Shown piece after piece: positions 43,918 through 55,679 of a stretch of 64,000 nt of DNA. Origin of the DNA: Pascua guehoae (Eukaryota > Basidiomycota > Tremellomycetes > Trichosporonales > Trichosporonaceae); NCBI GenBank assembly GCA_001600415.1, contig BCJX01000012.1, positions 397,119 through 461,118 of the forward strand. Reading direction: 5' to 3'. How positions within the stretch are numbered: position 1 is the first letter of the stretch; the number at the start of each line of letters is the position of its first letter. A model generated the notes under the pieces. That model searched no databases and was not told the DNA's origin. It saw only the letters and a program-made list of their open reading frames with translations. Made by a program: the position numbers and the translations under genes.

Positions 43918-44070
43918 TGTGACCGACACGTGTGGCTGGTTATCGTACGGTGTTGCCAACTAGTGTCGTCCATTGATCGATGGTGCTCGTTGGTGGGGAC
44001 TCGTGACCGACGCTCGTGGCTGGTTGTTGTATGGTGTTGCCAACTAGTGTCATCCATTGATGAATGGCTT
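43918..44070. repeat. Two direct copies of a ~65-bp unit
   Basis: Units starting GTGACCGACACGTGTGGCTG (43919) and GTGACCGACGCTCGTGGCTG (44006), each continuing to GGTGTTGCCAACTAGTGTC(g/a)TCCATTGAT, about 87 bp apart. About 90% identical by eye. Confidence 0.8.
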
Positions 44071-44746
44071 ATCGGTTGAGTGATCCTTCATCGGAATTGT
44101 CACCATTCGTCCGATTGATTCCGTTGTCCTTGGATATCGATTGATATCTATCGATATTGTGCGTCTTTGGTGCGCATGATATCTTGGTCGTTACACCATC
44201 ACTGCTGCTCGGGGGCCCATGCGAGTGTTGGAATTGGCACTATATGATTGAGATCAGTATTCATCTGTGGTCATTGCAATACCTCTTGTCGTTAGGTCAG
44301 TCATCAGTAACTCTTGTCTGTACATATTATTTAAAAACTGTGCACATCCATCTCATGCACACACATACTCAAGTATCAAATATTGAAAATGCTCATCATG
44401 CTTGTCTACTCTGACTCTGACAACCTTGGCCACCGCACATGACCAGTGCGCATGCACAGACATGGACCGAGAAGTGCAGAGGCCTTCACCAAGTGCAGAG
44501 ACCTTCACTGCTCACGCAGAGCCAGCCTGTACTTGGCAGTGCTTATTGGAGAACGACTCGCCTGTGAATGCAACCAAGACATCCTCCATTTGCGGTTTGC
44601 AGTCATGAGTCCAGCTAGTCCCATGCATGGCGCCAGCCCACATGCCCTGGTTTCCACAAGCCCAACTAAGGGCAATCCCAATCAAGCGCAAGCCTGGCAT
44701 CGCTGATAAAAAGGCTTGGTACGGGCCCCGATGTGATCCAAGTGGG

Positions 44747-44825
44747 CGGAATATGCGCCAGCTGTCACAGGCAGAATACGCACCTGCTGTTGCAGGCAGA
44801 ATACATGCCAGCTGTCACAATCCAT
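44747..44825. repeat. Short tandem repeat of GCAGAATAC-CAGCTGTCAC units
   Basis: CAGCTGTCACAGGCAGAATA, then CTGCTGTTGCAGGCAGAATA, then CAGCTGTCACA: units of about 27-30 bp. Confidence 0.6.
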
Positions 44826-45207
44826 CGTGGCCGGCCACGTTGAATGAGAGCGGCCGGCTTGACATGCACAGGGCGGCAGGGCAGACACAGTTGCGGTCCA
44901 GAGCACCAAGAGACGAGTGGTTTTTGCAGTTGCGTTTCCAGCACGACTGCCGGCAGGATGGACATGGAGATGCCCAGATGTCCAGCAAAGTCTGGTCGGA
45001 CATGGTCTGGTCGGATGTGGTCTCGGCCGGCATGGGCTCGAGCTGCCCCTCTGGGTTGAGTGCAAGGTCGGCCAGTGAAGAACCATCGGCCAGTGAAGAA
45101 CCGTCGGCCAGTGAAGAACCGTCGGCCAGTGAAGAACCATCAGCGGTGGGTGCAGAATCGAGTCGACCATCCCACGATCGACCATCCCATGACTGCTGAC
45201 ATTCCAT
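44815..45207 (-). CDS. Orphan ORF with DGSSLA repeats
   Basis: Minus strand, 130 codons from ATG 45207. Four consecutive DGSSLA units come from an 18-bp tandem repeat (about 45069-45140), followed by a Cys-rich part CPSCRQSCWKRNCKNH. No family was recognised. It may be repeat-derived noise. The 18-bp unit preserves the frame in any direction. Confidence 0.25.
   Translation of the reverse strand: MECQQSWDGRSWDGRLDSAPTADGSSLADGSSLADGSSLADGSSLADLALNPEGQLEPMPAETTSDQTMSDQTLLDIWASPCPSCRQSCWKRNCKNHSSLGALDRNCVCPAALCMSSRPLSFNVAGHDGL
45069..45140. repeat. 18-bp tandem repeat, four copies
   Basis: Unit TCGGCCAGTGAAGAACCR, four nearly identical copies. Confidence 0.95.
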
Positions 45208-46131
45208 AAGCTCTGGTCATAAAATGCCAGAGCACTGACCATGGGCTGGGCTGTGCAAGTGAGTCAAGTACATCATCTGTGGCCGGGGTGGGGTGCACAT
45301 GCACTGAACCCCAGTGGCCACTTTGTGTGGCTAATGCAACCATGTAGTCAGCTGACCATGTCGACATGCAACATGTCAACAACAGGACAAGACAGACGAC
45401 GTGTCGTGCTGAGGGCATCACAGCGCAGTAGCAAGCTCAGTCACAGATTCCCACCATGCCAGTATAGAATGAACCAAAGCCGAAAAAGTTGCATGCCAGG
45501 CGCATGCCGCGAGCATGCCGAAAGTGGCCACATTGGATGGGTCTTGGCATCTCTACTGTACAGGTGCATCTGGAAAGTCTGGAGACTGTCACTGGTTCCT
45601 GCTTGTTGTATCCCAGCTGTCCTGTGTGCCTCACTGTATATGGACCGTGGGCATACCCAAGCTTAATGTGGCAGTCTCACGACTTTGCGGACACACCTGT
45701 ATGGGTACAGCAGCAGGTGGTGCTGAGTAATAGTGGCTGCAGGGACTGGCAACTCTTGCTCACAATGGTGGATAGCTGCTAGTTCTCCAATGGCTGCCTG
45801 GCACTGGCCCTCACCACCCACATTGACACTGAGGGTCCCGCCATTTGGCTATGTGAGCGGTAGTTCTCCAAACAGCCTTGCCTTGACATCATCACCTTGG
45901 TCAAAGGTGCAACCACTTACATTGTGTGCATTCGACATGTCCTGTTCACCTGGCTGTCCCCCCCGGGTATGGAACCAAACCCCCTGGCAGCTCGCGGCTG
46001 GATGGCCCTGATGATGCATGCACTCGACAGCTTGAGTGGGACGAGAACCAGGTCCGTCCGATGCACGTATGCATGTGGAGCATACAGCTCGTGGCCAATA
46101 CGCTCAAGGCACCACACGACCGTGTCGAGTC

Positions 46132-46761
46132 TCAAGTCATTGATGCGGGTGTATAGGTGGTGGAATGAGTCACGAGGAATAATGAGGACAGGGCACGACC
46201 ACCGGCACTGGGGGGGGGGGGGGGGGGGGGGGGCTGGCACTCGCAGCAGGGGGGGGGGGGGGGGGGGGGGGGGGGCATGCGGGCAAGGCGGAGGGGGGGG
46301 GGGGGGGGGGGGGGGGGNNNNNNNNNNNNNNNNNNNNNNNNNNNNNNNNNNNNNNNNNNNNNNNNNNNNNNNNNNNNNNNNNNNNNNNNNNNNNNNNNNN
46401 NNNNNNNNNNNNNNNNNNNNNNNNNNNNNNNNNNNNNNNNNNGGGGGGGGGGGGGGGGGGGCATGGGGAGGATCCACATCTGCTCACGGACACATTTTTG
46501 GCACTTGCGGTCCTCCGCCGCTTCGCTGCATGTAAACACCATGGCCAACCTGGGGCACTTGCATCCCATCTGCATGTCTGGGATGTCCACACTCATCTCC
46601 TTGTCGCACGCACACTTGACACACTCATCCTGCCTGTCCAGACTCGCAAGCATGCCGACGACAGCTGGCAATATGACCCAGCACGCACACCACAAGTTGA
46701 GAATCGCCCACATTGAACACAGGTTGAGCACACCCTCGCGCGTATTGGGCATGACTGCCAT
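46132..46761 (-). other. Cysteine-rich open stretch spanning poly-G runs and an assembly gap
   Basis: The minus-strand reading right of the gap has a dense Cys pattern (DECVKCACDKEM, QMGCKCPRLAMVFTCSE, RKCQKCVREQM). Poly-G runs at 46210-46233, about 46250-46275 and 46293-46317, plus 46443-46460, flank 125 N at 46318-46442. Any protein through the gap would be unreliable. Confidence 0.3.
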
Positions 46762-46979
46762 GACTATCCCGGGATTTCAGCCGGCCTAGGATAGGTACAA
46801 TGGTGAATGTGGAAGACCAATGGATAAACTTCAGCCACCTGTTGCAGTAATGGCAAGGCAACACTGCTGTTCCCCTCAACCACAGCACTGCCCGACAAGA
46901 GACCTTGTGCCTTTGGGTCAGCAAGATACCAGGCAAGTGGCAGTACTCACATGCAGGTACTCGACCGGCATGAGTGGGG

Positions 46980-47066
46980 ACAGGCAGCATGCCACGTGGG
47001 CATGGGCGTGGGCATGGGCGTCGGCGTTGGCATTGGCATGGGTGTCGGCGTCGGCATCCCAGGTTC
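46980..47066. repeat. 6/12-bp GGCGTGGGCATG-like tandem repeat
   Basis: Alternating GGGCATGGGCGT and GGCGTCGGCGT units for about 80 bp. Confidence 0.8.
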
Positions 47067-47749
47067 CTAGTGGATCAAGAGGCATAGTAGTGCTGTTGGT
47101 GAGTGCTCATTAGTAGTGTTGAAGAATGATGTTGTGGGAACGACAAGGATGTGGAGAGTACGAGCACAAGGTCGTGTGCATGTGAGGCAGTGAAGGCAAT
47201 ATCCCACTGTCCCAAGATGGTCTTTGTTGTCGAGACGCAGGCCGTCAAGCTCGATCACATGCGTCCAGGCGCCCGACACCGACGATCACCCGGGCTGGCA
47301 GCCTTCACCCTCTACACCATCTCCACCAGAACATACGCCCTCCCAAGCCAACCAAGGTTAGCATCAACCCACTGAGCCAGCTCTGACAGACCCAGACCCA
47401 GCCTGGCTGAAACACGACAAACCCAACCCCCCCAGCCCCACTCAGACACCACAAACCCAACAAAGTCCCACCTCCACCCCACTAACGTCAACATCATGCT
47501 CCTGCCCTATGCCTACAGCTGCTGAGGGCGCCGCCTCGAGGACAGTACATGCACAATCCACCTCCCCACCCACGACGGCACAAGCTGTATGTACATCAGC
47601 ATGTGGGCATGTCGCGCATGTTGTGCACGAAGGTGCAGGCTTCCTTGCTTGTTCAACCCAGAGCCGCTCCATTTCAAATACGTGGCAGCAGCCAAGATCG
47701 AAGCATACGGCATGCTCATGGATGACTGGTGCATGGCGATGTGCGCGGT

Positions 47750-47930
47750 GAGGTGCCATTCTGGCATGTTGTTCAGGTCTGGGCACGGCAGGGTGCGCAG
47801 CAGTGTGCGCAGCTGGCGGTGTGCTTTTCTGGCATGTTGTCCAGGTCTGGGCACGGCAGGGTGTGCAGCGGGTTGTGGGGCGGGGTGCGCAGTGGGGTGT
47901 GTGGCAGGGTGTGCAGTGGGGGGGATTGCG
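47750..47930. repeat. Imperfect repeats around TCTGGCATGTTGT-CAGGTCTGGGC
   Basis: TTCTGGCATGTTGT(t/c)CAGG followed by TCTGGGCACGGCAGGGTG occurs twice (about 47758 and 47825). Further GCAGGGTGTGCAG-like units continue to 47930. Confidence 0.75.
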
Positions 47931-48303
47931 CAGGAGGATATCGAGGTTGGGGTGGTGATGGATGCCTGGTGGACGAGTTTGAGCTGGGGCAGGATATCAA
48001 CGACGCCAAGGATGCAATGTGGAACGAAGAGAGATGTTTAACTTGCCCCCGCCCCTGTTCTGTCTTTCCCACCCCCCACCCGGATCCGCCCTTGATACCT
48101 GACATACACATAATAAATTCCACATGGTTAGCTCCCAGATTCGCTACACACCTAAAACTTCGAAAACTACTCAGATCACCAGCATTGCCAAGCTCAATTT
48201 CAGACAATCTGTGTTTGTAAACAAGCAAACAATAGGAAGATAGGTCAGAGTCTGATACATAATAATCGACAGCTAGAACACCCAAAACTGCTCTGAATCA
48301 CTG

Positions 48304-48772
48304 TGTAACGATCCGCTTGTTGCCAGTCATTCAATTTTCACCACAGTCGCCTCACATGCATGATCAGACAACTCAATAGTGCCTCCCTCAGCCCTCTGGT
48401 GAACCCTCGGCCCGCTTCAGCCATGACCAACCCTCCACTTTGGTCACGTGCGCTGGTGAACACGGATGATCTCAGCGGCCTAAGGGTCACGCTCTGAACA
48501 TGGCGCCATCTGCAGGGTATATAGTGACAGATCCATAGTCTCTTTGTACTCTAAGCCATGTTACTGCATGTCAAGTCTTGACTTCATTGCAGAGCATGAT
48601 CCTGCCATCACCATTGTCTTAGCAAGCAGCTCGGCAGCAACCCCGTCTAGCATCGCCAATACGGTTCCTCTAGAGCATCGCCCCGACCTCCAATCCAGTT
48701 GAGACAGAGCAGACTGAGTGAGTGATAGCTAGTCATTCACACTGTGCACTCACCGGTTCCCCACTCATGACA
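48304..48772 (-). repeat. 468-bp LTR family, inverted (minus) copy
   Basis: Reverse complement of 41512-41979 with many transitions; both ends coincide. No target duplication was found next to it, and no internal coding region of the same element was recognised on either side, so it looks like a solo LTR or an element remnant. Confidence 0.85.
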
Positions 48773-49244
48773 ATGGGCATGGGCCTGAACTTGAACGGCG
48801 CTGGGTACGATAGTGGCCAGCTGTGGTGACGTGACAGGGAGGTGCCATGGTCTTGAACTTAAATGGCACCGGGGACGAGGGGATACCACAGACAGCGGAA
48901 GTGGGCCAATCAAGACCCAGGGTTGAGCGATTTGGGGAGCTGTGCTGCTTCCCGCATGGCGCCCGTGGTGGTGTCGACGTAGGGCGTGAAGGTGGAGGAG
49001 GACCAGCACCCAGGCAGGCGGATCTCATCATCTGGGACTCGGCAGGCAAAGGCCCATGTGGTGGCTCCGCGTCAGAGGGAGTGGCCACAAAGCCCGCTTC
49101 TTTTAGGGCCTTGGACAGGTAACCCGGTTCTGCATTCAAGTTGTGGGAAGTCAGTTGATTGAAGAGAGCATAACTCAGTTGGACACATGTGGGTCGGCTC
49201 AAACTCGCACATTGTAATTGAGCAATGGCCACTTGCTGGAGCAC
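48773..49244 (-). other. Coding-like stretch, unrecognised
   Basis: Minus strand, MLQQVAIAQLQCASLSRPTC, SYALFNQLTSHNLNAEPGYL, SKALKEAGFVATPSDAEPPH, then Pro/Ser-rich. The N-terminal part looks protein-like, but no family is known and neighbouring frames look equally open. Confidence 0.25.
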
Positions 49245-49869
49245 ATTTGCCTCGCCATGTCCATCGACATTGACTGCTCATGGGCATGTTCCTTTGCCAT
49301 GACCGTGGTGTTGGGACAGTGTGTAGGCCGCCAAGAGTCCAAGCTACGCGGCATGCCATGGTGGATTGCCAAGTGCATGCTGCCATGGTGTAGGATTGAC
49401 ATGATCAAAGTCAAGCTGGGAATTGTGGTTAGTGGGGGGTGTCGGAAGCCAATGACGCATTATTGCTCTGTTAAAGAGGCTCAGAAGGGGGGAAGGAGAG
49501 GACGGCAAGGGGCACAACCAGCACCTGTACCACCACCACCAGCACCGGAATATCCTGTACGACATGCCGTGCTCCCCATCTGCCCACTCTCAGGGTGCGT
49601 GCCTTCACGTTGGGCGCCGCCTGGGATGTCTACTGCTACTGCATGGCTCGATTGACAGGTGAGGCTGGCCAGCACAGCCACCGGTGCCATGGGGATACTT
49701 GTACTGTTGCTGCTACCAACGCAACAGTAGGTGAGTTCCCTACTGCAGCCTCTATGTCATGCAGCAAGATGTGCAGTAGTGTGACAGTAGTAGAAGAAGG
49801 TGTGCAATCATCCAGGAGTGCAAGAGGGGGCAAGCCTTACATGTTATTGTAACTGTAGAGAATGGCAAA

Positions 49870-49981
49870 GACAAAATGTGACACCGACAAAACACGATGC
49901 TGACAAAATGCGACGCTGACAAAACGCGACGCCGACAAAACGTGACGCCAACAAAACGCGACGCTGACAAAATACAATGCC
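49870..49981. repeat. 16-bp tandem repeat, seven copies
   Basis: Seven consecutive 16-bp units of consensus GACAAAACGCGACGCT, each with 0-5 differences. Confidence 0.95.
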
Positions 49982-49999
49982 TTAGTTGGCTGGCTGGCT

Positions 50000-51239
50000 G
50001 TGCAACTTGTACTCTGGGTCTCCTGAACGGAGTACCTTGTCTACACCTCTGCTGCTTAGAAGACATAGCTGTTGTGGTGAGTCTTTCACCTTCACGATAT
50101 CATATGGCTCAGTCCCTCGGCAGTCGCCAAATGTCAATTGCCTTTTCACTTTGTACCTCCTTGCAAGCAATCTCGTTCTCCTCTTGTCCACACCAGATTA
50201 TGGGCAAGGTGTGGTTGTGTGTCTCACTCTTGGAGAGCAACCCCAGCCTGATTATGCCATTTCTGGCATCTCTCCCCGGTGGACCTGCAAGGCAGGGCCA
50301 CCTTGTGTGGTGAACGGCAAGGCAAGCTCCTCTGGTCGCTTGACAGCAACCTCCCACAATGACCAGTGCTACCAGAACAACCAGGCTAGGGGATCACTAC
50401 AGCGCCCAATTGGCCCTGTCACCCTGTTGGCCCGGCCTACTAGGTCTGCAACAGCATGGCAATGGCAGCATGGCAATGAAAGTCCAATTTGCCAATTGAA
50501 GTTTCAATCGGAATAATCAGCCAAGGTCACATGACCTTATCTCCCAGACCTGCTGTCGTCCTCAACATCTGAGTGCATGCCCAGAACAAATGAGAGGGGT
50601 GAGTGAGTTGTGGATATGGTAATGCTATAACATCACCTAGGTGTGCACATCTTTACGAGCCATACACCATGCTCAGTGACAAAACGATGGCCTGCCGTTT
50701 GGCCTTTGAATGCTGCCAGTCAAGTCCAAGGGCAGTTATGCATGCATGCATGCACTGTGTAGACGTGTAGCCTGTATAAATGTTTGTACCTGGGGGTGGT
50801 GTTTAAAGCTGTATCTTTCGCGGTTGATGACCTTGACATGTTTGGGGGGCCAGCACCACACCTCTTCAGATTAAACTGTCTGGGGCCGGATGTAGAGCTC
50901 TACTTGCACTGCCGATATCCTGCAGTCCTGATTTCCCAGATGGCACGGCATCGATGGCCAGATAACCATGGCATTGCTTGGCAACACCCATCGTCATAGG
51001 TATGTGTTTAGGTGAGCAGTGAGCACTAGCTGATAGGCACACAGAACTTGAGATACCAATCATCAAAGCAACCATCGACTTTGGCTTACAGCCTGCAAAA
51101 AGGCATAGAATAATTCGCTTCCGTCTACCACTGCGCAACCCTATCTAAACTACAATCGCCCATTTCCCCACCTTCCAATGCATCTGGGGCAAAGTACACG
51201 TGGGGTTCAGGGCAGAAAGGGTTTAACTTGCAAAGTCAC
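50000..51239. other. Repeat-region spacer, no gene recognised
   Basis: Scattered short open frames without recognisable motifs. A (GCAT)n stretch lies near 50739-50755. Confidence 0.35.
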
Positions 51240-52376
51240 CTGAAAGAATGCGTAAAAACGGGATATTAACGCATCTGCAGGCCTTTCATGAGGATGACGG
51301 CCTCTGTGCGGTCAGACATGGACCGTATGGCATTGTCGATGACTTCCTGAGGTACCGCAGCGCAGGCCATTGCAGCCCAGAGTTGATCCTCTGTGGTGCA
51401 GGAATAATGCTTCTGTTGCAAAATGCTCTTTGCAAAATGCTCTTGAGCACTGCCCAGACATTCTCGATAGTGTTCAATTCAGGGTTGCAAGGTGGGTGAT
51501 TGAGCTGCGGGATGCCATGCTGCTCGCGGAATGCGTGCATTGCTGTGAATTGATGCGTTATCTTGGACGACAAGGACCTCTGGGCCATCTCTGAGACGAT
51601 GGGAGAGATGGCACACTTGAGGATGTGAGCAGTGTATGTCAGACCATTGACACACTGCAGGCCATTGTGTTGACACCCAGTGGGCCATTGTGTTGACACC
51701 CTGCAGGCCGTTGTAGATGCCAAATCGTGCAGCGTGCTCCTCGTGTCCCTTCTTGCCCATGCACACTAGCTCAAACTTGCGGCCGTATGCCATAATGGCT
51801 CCCAGACCATAACGGACAGTTTCGGCTTGCCATCGGACACCCAGCAGTACGCCAAGTCATTGTGCTTGCCATGGGGGCACTTGACATACATGCGGCCAGA
51901 CCCATTGACTTCGATACTCGATTCGTCAGTGAACACCATGTTCTCCCAAGGCTGATTCACAAAGTTGCAGCATGTCAAGCGATCGTTGTCTTGTCGACCT
52001 TCAACTCATCGGCGAAGAAGGACCAAGGCTGAAAAGCATGTTTATTGTGCAAGAACTTGAGCCTGTGATGATCCCTGGCATCTAGCTTTGACGGCCGGCC
52101 TGTAGAAGTCGAGGGTGCAACAGGTTTACCATCTCGAAACTCCTTTCGAAGCTTGTACACCATCCCCGGACGAAGCTCAGTGAGGGTTGCAATCTCGCGG
52201 ACCAGGGTGTCAACCTTGTCAAGCCAGAATATGCCATACCACTGGAATGGGGCCGTCGCCATCTTCGCCATGTGTATGCAGATTCTCAAAGCTGTAGTTG
52301 TAGTGGTTGTTGAGTAATGATGCATAGGCGAAGAGGTGTTTGAGCTTGAAGTGGGGTTGATGCGTCGCGGAAGCAA
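51240..52376 (-). pseudogene. Tc1/mariner-type transposase, broken
   Basis: Minus strand, in three or more frames. The N-terminal helix-turn-helix part is VDTLVREIATLTELRPGMVY, then GRPSKLDARDHHRLKFLHN and WSFFADELKVDKTTIA. The catalytic domain follows: first Asp in NMVFTDESSIEVNGSG; KPKLSVMVW; second Asp in VLVVQDNASIHSNA; and Glu in HPPCNPELNTIENVWAVLK, in the order and approximate spacing of the DDE superfamily. A local tandem duplication (GGCCATTGTGTTGACACCC units near 51655-51710) disrupts the middle. Terminal inverted repeats were not identified. Confidence 0.75.
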
Positions 52377-52379
52377 ATT

Positions 52380-53195
52380 CTACACCATTTTGCCAGTGGC
52401 TGCACATGTTTTGGACTCAGTTTGGCATCGATTTTGGGTTTTGTGGGCCTTCTTATGCATCACGGCCACCTGAGCTGAAGCAGTGCATTCAGTTGCATGG
52501 TGGCCCCTTCGTTGACAGCTGCCACAAGCCCTTAGCATATTGGGTTGCATATCAAATCAGGTGCAACCTCTTCATCTTTGTCCTCAATGGCCTGCTGCAT
52601 CAAATTCGCATTCGCCGTCCCCGTGAGGATGTGCACGGTATTCTCCTCATCATCATCGTCGATATCAAGGTATGCCATGGTGTAGATGTTGTGGAAGCTC
52701 TAGCATCGATCGATAACATCCGGATTGAGCAACATGTAGGGGATGCTGACAAGCCCCCTGGCCTCGGCCCGGCCCTCCGCGGTGTCCTTGTGGATGCGGA
52801 TGATATCATTTAGTGCATGCGATGCGAGATGCCAATGGGTGTCAAAACAAGCCCCTCATCATAGTTTTCGTCGTCGGGACTGTACCGCTCGAGACACTCA
52901 GCAATCATGTTTGCAGGGTAGGTTGTATACCGTTTTGAGGTGCTGGGTGCACTCGCAGAGCTCGGCATCGCTCTGTACCATTGTGCTCAACCCTTGCCTT
53001 GGCAGCGAGGTACCTCTCAGCCCCGTCGCACCCTTGTGGATGACTATAATGGCCTCGTTCGATATGAAACCCACAAACTAGCATCAACTGCATCTCGCAT
53101 CACCAAAAAGGGTACCCACCATCAATAAACAAGGTGGCAAACCACCCACAGCTATTGTTGGGTGCTGTTATGCCATTGCCTCCTTACTCTTGATA
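52380..53195. other. Region between transposase remnants
   Basis: Open frames on both strands (for example 52406-52813 plus) without a recognisable protein. Probably flanking DNA of the two transposons. Confidence 0.3.
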
Positions 53196-54997
53196 CACTC
53201 ATTCTGCATATACTTCATCACCCTCGGTAGGGCAGTGAAAAAGGTGATATTGCATCGTGAAAAAGGTGATATTGCATCTCTGGAGGTTGTTTTTGAGCTG
53301 GTGATGTGCTCCTTCGGCTGGGGATGTTGTTTCGGTGTTGTTGTTTTGGTGTTTGTGAAGCTCCGCATCGATAAAGCAGTTGGACTTGGGTTCAAATGTC
53401 ATGGCATACTGGGCCATCACATTCCAACCTCCTCCTCAGGGGCCGAAACGGGCCATGAGCACGGCTTGCCCCTCGATCGCGGCCTCTCGGCTCATGACCC
53501 CCAACACCCCAGCATTCCTTCTTGATGTTCGCCTTGATATGCCAATGGTAAAGCATCAACTTCGCATTGGGGAAATGGTCCGCAAGAGAGTACGACCTTC
53601 ATTTGAGCTCTAGTACCAACGCTATCGCTCCGGCTCACCTCCTTGTACACATCGAGGGCATGGCCAAACCACTCCTCTGATTCAGAGGGTATGAAAAAGA
53701 CAGCGGAGGTGAACATCTTTTGATACCGGTCTTGCCAATGATGTGGAAGCAAGGCATGCTGTACTTGTTGGTAGAGTACATCAAATCGCGTGCCTCCTGG
53801 GCCTCCTGGGTTGATACAAGGAGGCCCGGGACCTGGGTGATATCAGCTATTGCCCGTAGACAGCCCCAAGCCACCAGTGTGGCCCTAGCTGTACTCGGCG
53901 ATATCGTGGTGAGCACTGTCGATAGAGGGCCCATGGGCCCACCTGCACCCATGTGCACACCCTAGTGACATGCCCGAGTTGTCAAAGACGCCCAAAACTA
54001 AGCGGAAACTATGCTGTGGTCGTATAGGGCCCCAAGACACAAGCACGCCTCGATATGTATGGTTGTACACCATTGTGATCACTGTCAGTGATGGGGCAAA
54101 ACTTACTTTGCCACTGAGTCCGCAAAGACATTTTTAGGATGTCTTCTTCGTCAACATACTTGATGGCACCTCGGTGGGTGTATCGGTGCTGATACCCTCC
54201 CTGTTGAGCTTCGCATTGACTTGATATATGCCATCGACAGGGACATACGCCTGGGGGATGTCTCAGAGATCCTCTAGTACTGCAGCAGGTTTGACACCTC
54301 AGCCGCGCTGCCTCGCAATGAAATCATGGTGCTTGATACAGATGTCACAGGTGTATGGGATGATACCCGATGCCCTATCGATTGCGTGGGTGTGAGAGAG
54401 GATAGATTTTGCCTTGATGACCATCCAGTTGCCATCTGAGTGACGTCACAGAGCAAGGGTTGCAGTGCACTTGCACTTGTGTGACTTCTGCACCTTGCCT
54501 TTGTTGTCGTAGGTATCACCATGCCAGCAGGCCAGGGTGGCTTGCCCTCAGTTTGGCCTGGTGCGTCTGAAGATGAAGTACTGGCCAAGATTGATGGTGG
54601 CCTGGTTAATGGCAGTGCAGAGGTCGTAGTGGGTTGGTAACCCTAGTTGAAAAACAGATTCGGGGAGGGGTTGACATGCCGGTGGGCCATCTTCAGTGGT
54701 ATCATTGTCTTCAAAGGTGACTTGCTGATGGTAGAGAGGGTCCTGAAACACCCAGCGATGGATTTGGAAGTCGATATCTGCATTGGGGCCCTCTGGGAGG
54801 TACTCAGTGAGGTGTGGATAGGTGGTTGATGTTGTTGCAGCCAAGGATGAGATTGAAGATGCAAAACTTGATGAATAATGCATATCCAACAATGGGGAGG
54901 GCATAGGCATGACGAGCTTGGCAAAGCGCACCATTTGGGGGATTGGTGCAGTGGTTGTCGAGATCGGTTGAGAAACGTAGATGTTATTATCATACAA
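53196..54997 (-). pseudogene. FAR1/MULE-type transposase, multiply broken
   Basis: Minus strand from about 54997. A FAR1-like N-terminal domain reads LPTHYDLCTAINQATINLGQ-YFIFRRTR, then after a frame change LACWHGDTYDNKG with HKCKCTATLAL. The MULE catalytic domain reads DLMYSTNKYSMPCFHIIGKT, then (new frame) FTSAVFFIPSESEEWFGHAL, then (new frame) ADHFPNAKLMLYHWHIKANI (the wHi.kn motif), and finally ETTSPAEGAHHQLKNNL, the typical TSxxEGAHxxLK segment. Stops and at least three frame changes make it non-functional. Long terminal inverted repeats of the element were not found. Confidence 0.75.
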
Positions 54998-55679
54998 ACA
55001 TTGAGTAGAGGGATGAGATTGAAGCGTGAGACAAGTGGTGCGATTGAAGGGTGGGGAATAATAAAATTCGGGGTTTTATCATGTGTACTTTGATTATCAG
55101 GGGGCTGGCTGTGGGATCTCCACACGAGGCTAGGTGCGACTCTGCAACACGAACTTTCTCTGTCAAGAGCGTCAAGGAACCGCATCAAGGAACCACTGGC
55201 CCAACTGCTCCTTCTCAACTTCATTGGAGATGGAGTAGACGGCTTTGCAGATCATGCACTCTTGCCTGCTCTGACTGGGACACGCCATGAAGAACTCAGG
55301 GGCGCTCTGAAAAGAGAGAACTAAGCCCTCGCATTAAGGGGAGTGTTGGGACATGGAATCTAGCCTCTAATGACCATCGAATAGACACATGCATGCATGA
55401 GCCACCTAGCCACTGATGGGATGGCACACTTGTCAAAAGTGGCCCCTACGCACCCACACACCTGAGCTGCCACATAGTCCTGCATTGTGTCTTCTCTCAT
55501 CCCACCAAAATAGATATGTCATGTGTTTTAGAAACGAGGTGAATGAGTTTGCATAAAGAAGAGTACAAGACATACTTGAACCAGGGTCAACCAACCGACC
55601 GACCACTGACCAACTGACCAACTGACCAACTGACCATGCAACATGAGCAAATGGCAGTCTCAAGAGCTCAACACCATGG

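Noticed and set aside
46200..46477. Poly-Gly or poly-Pro proteins through the gap
   Set aside because: Artefacts of G homopolymers and N characters.
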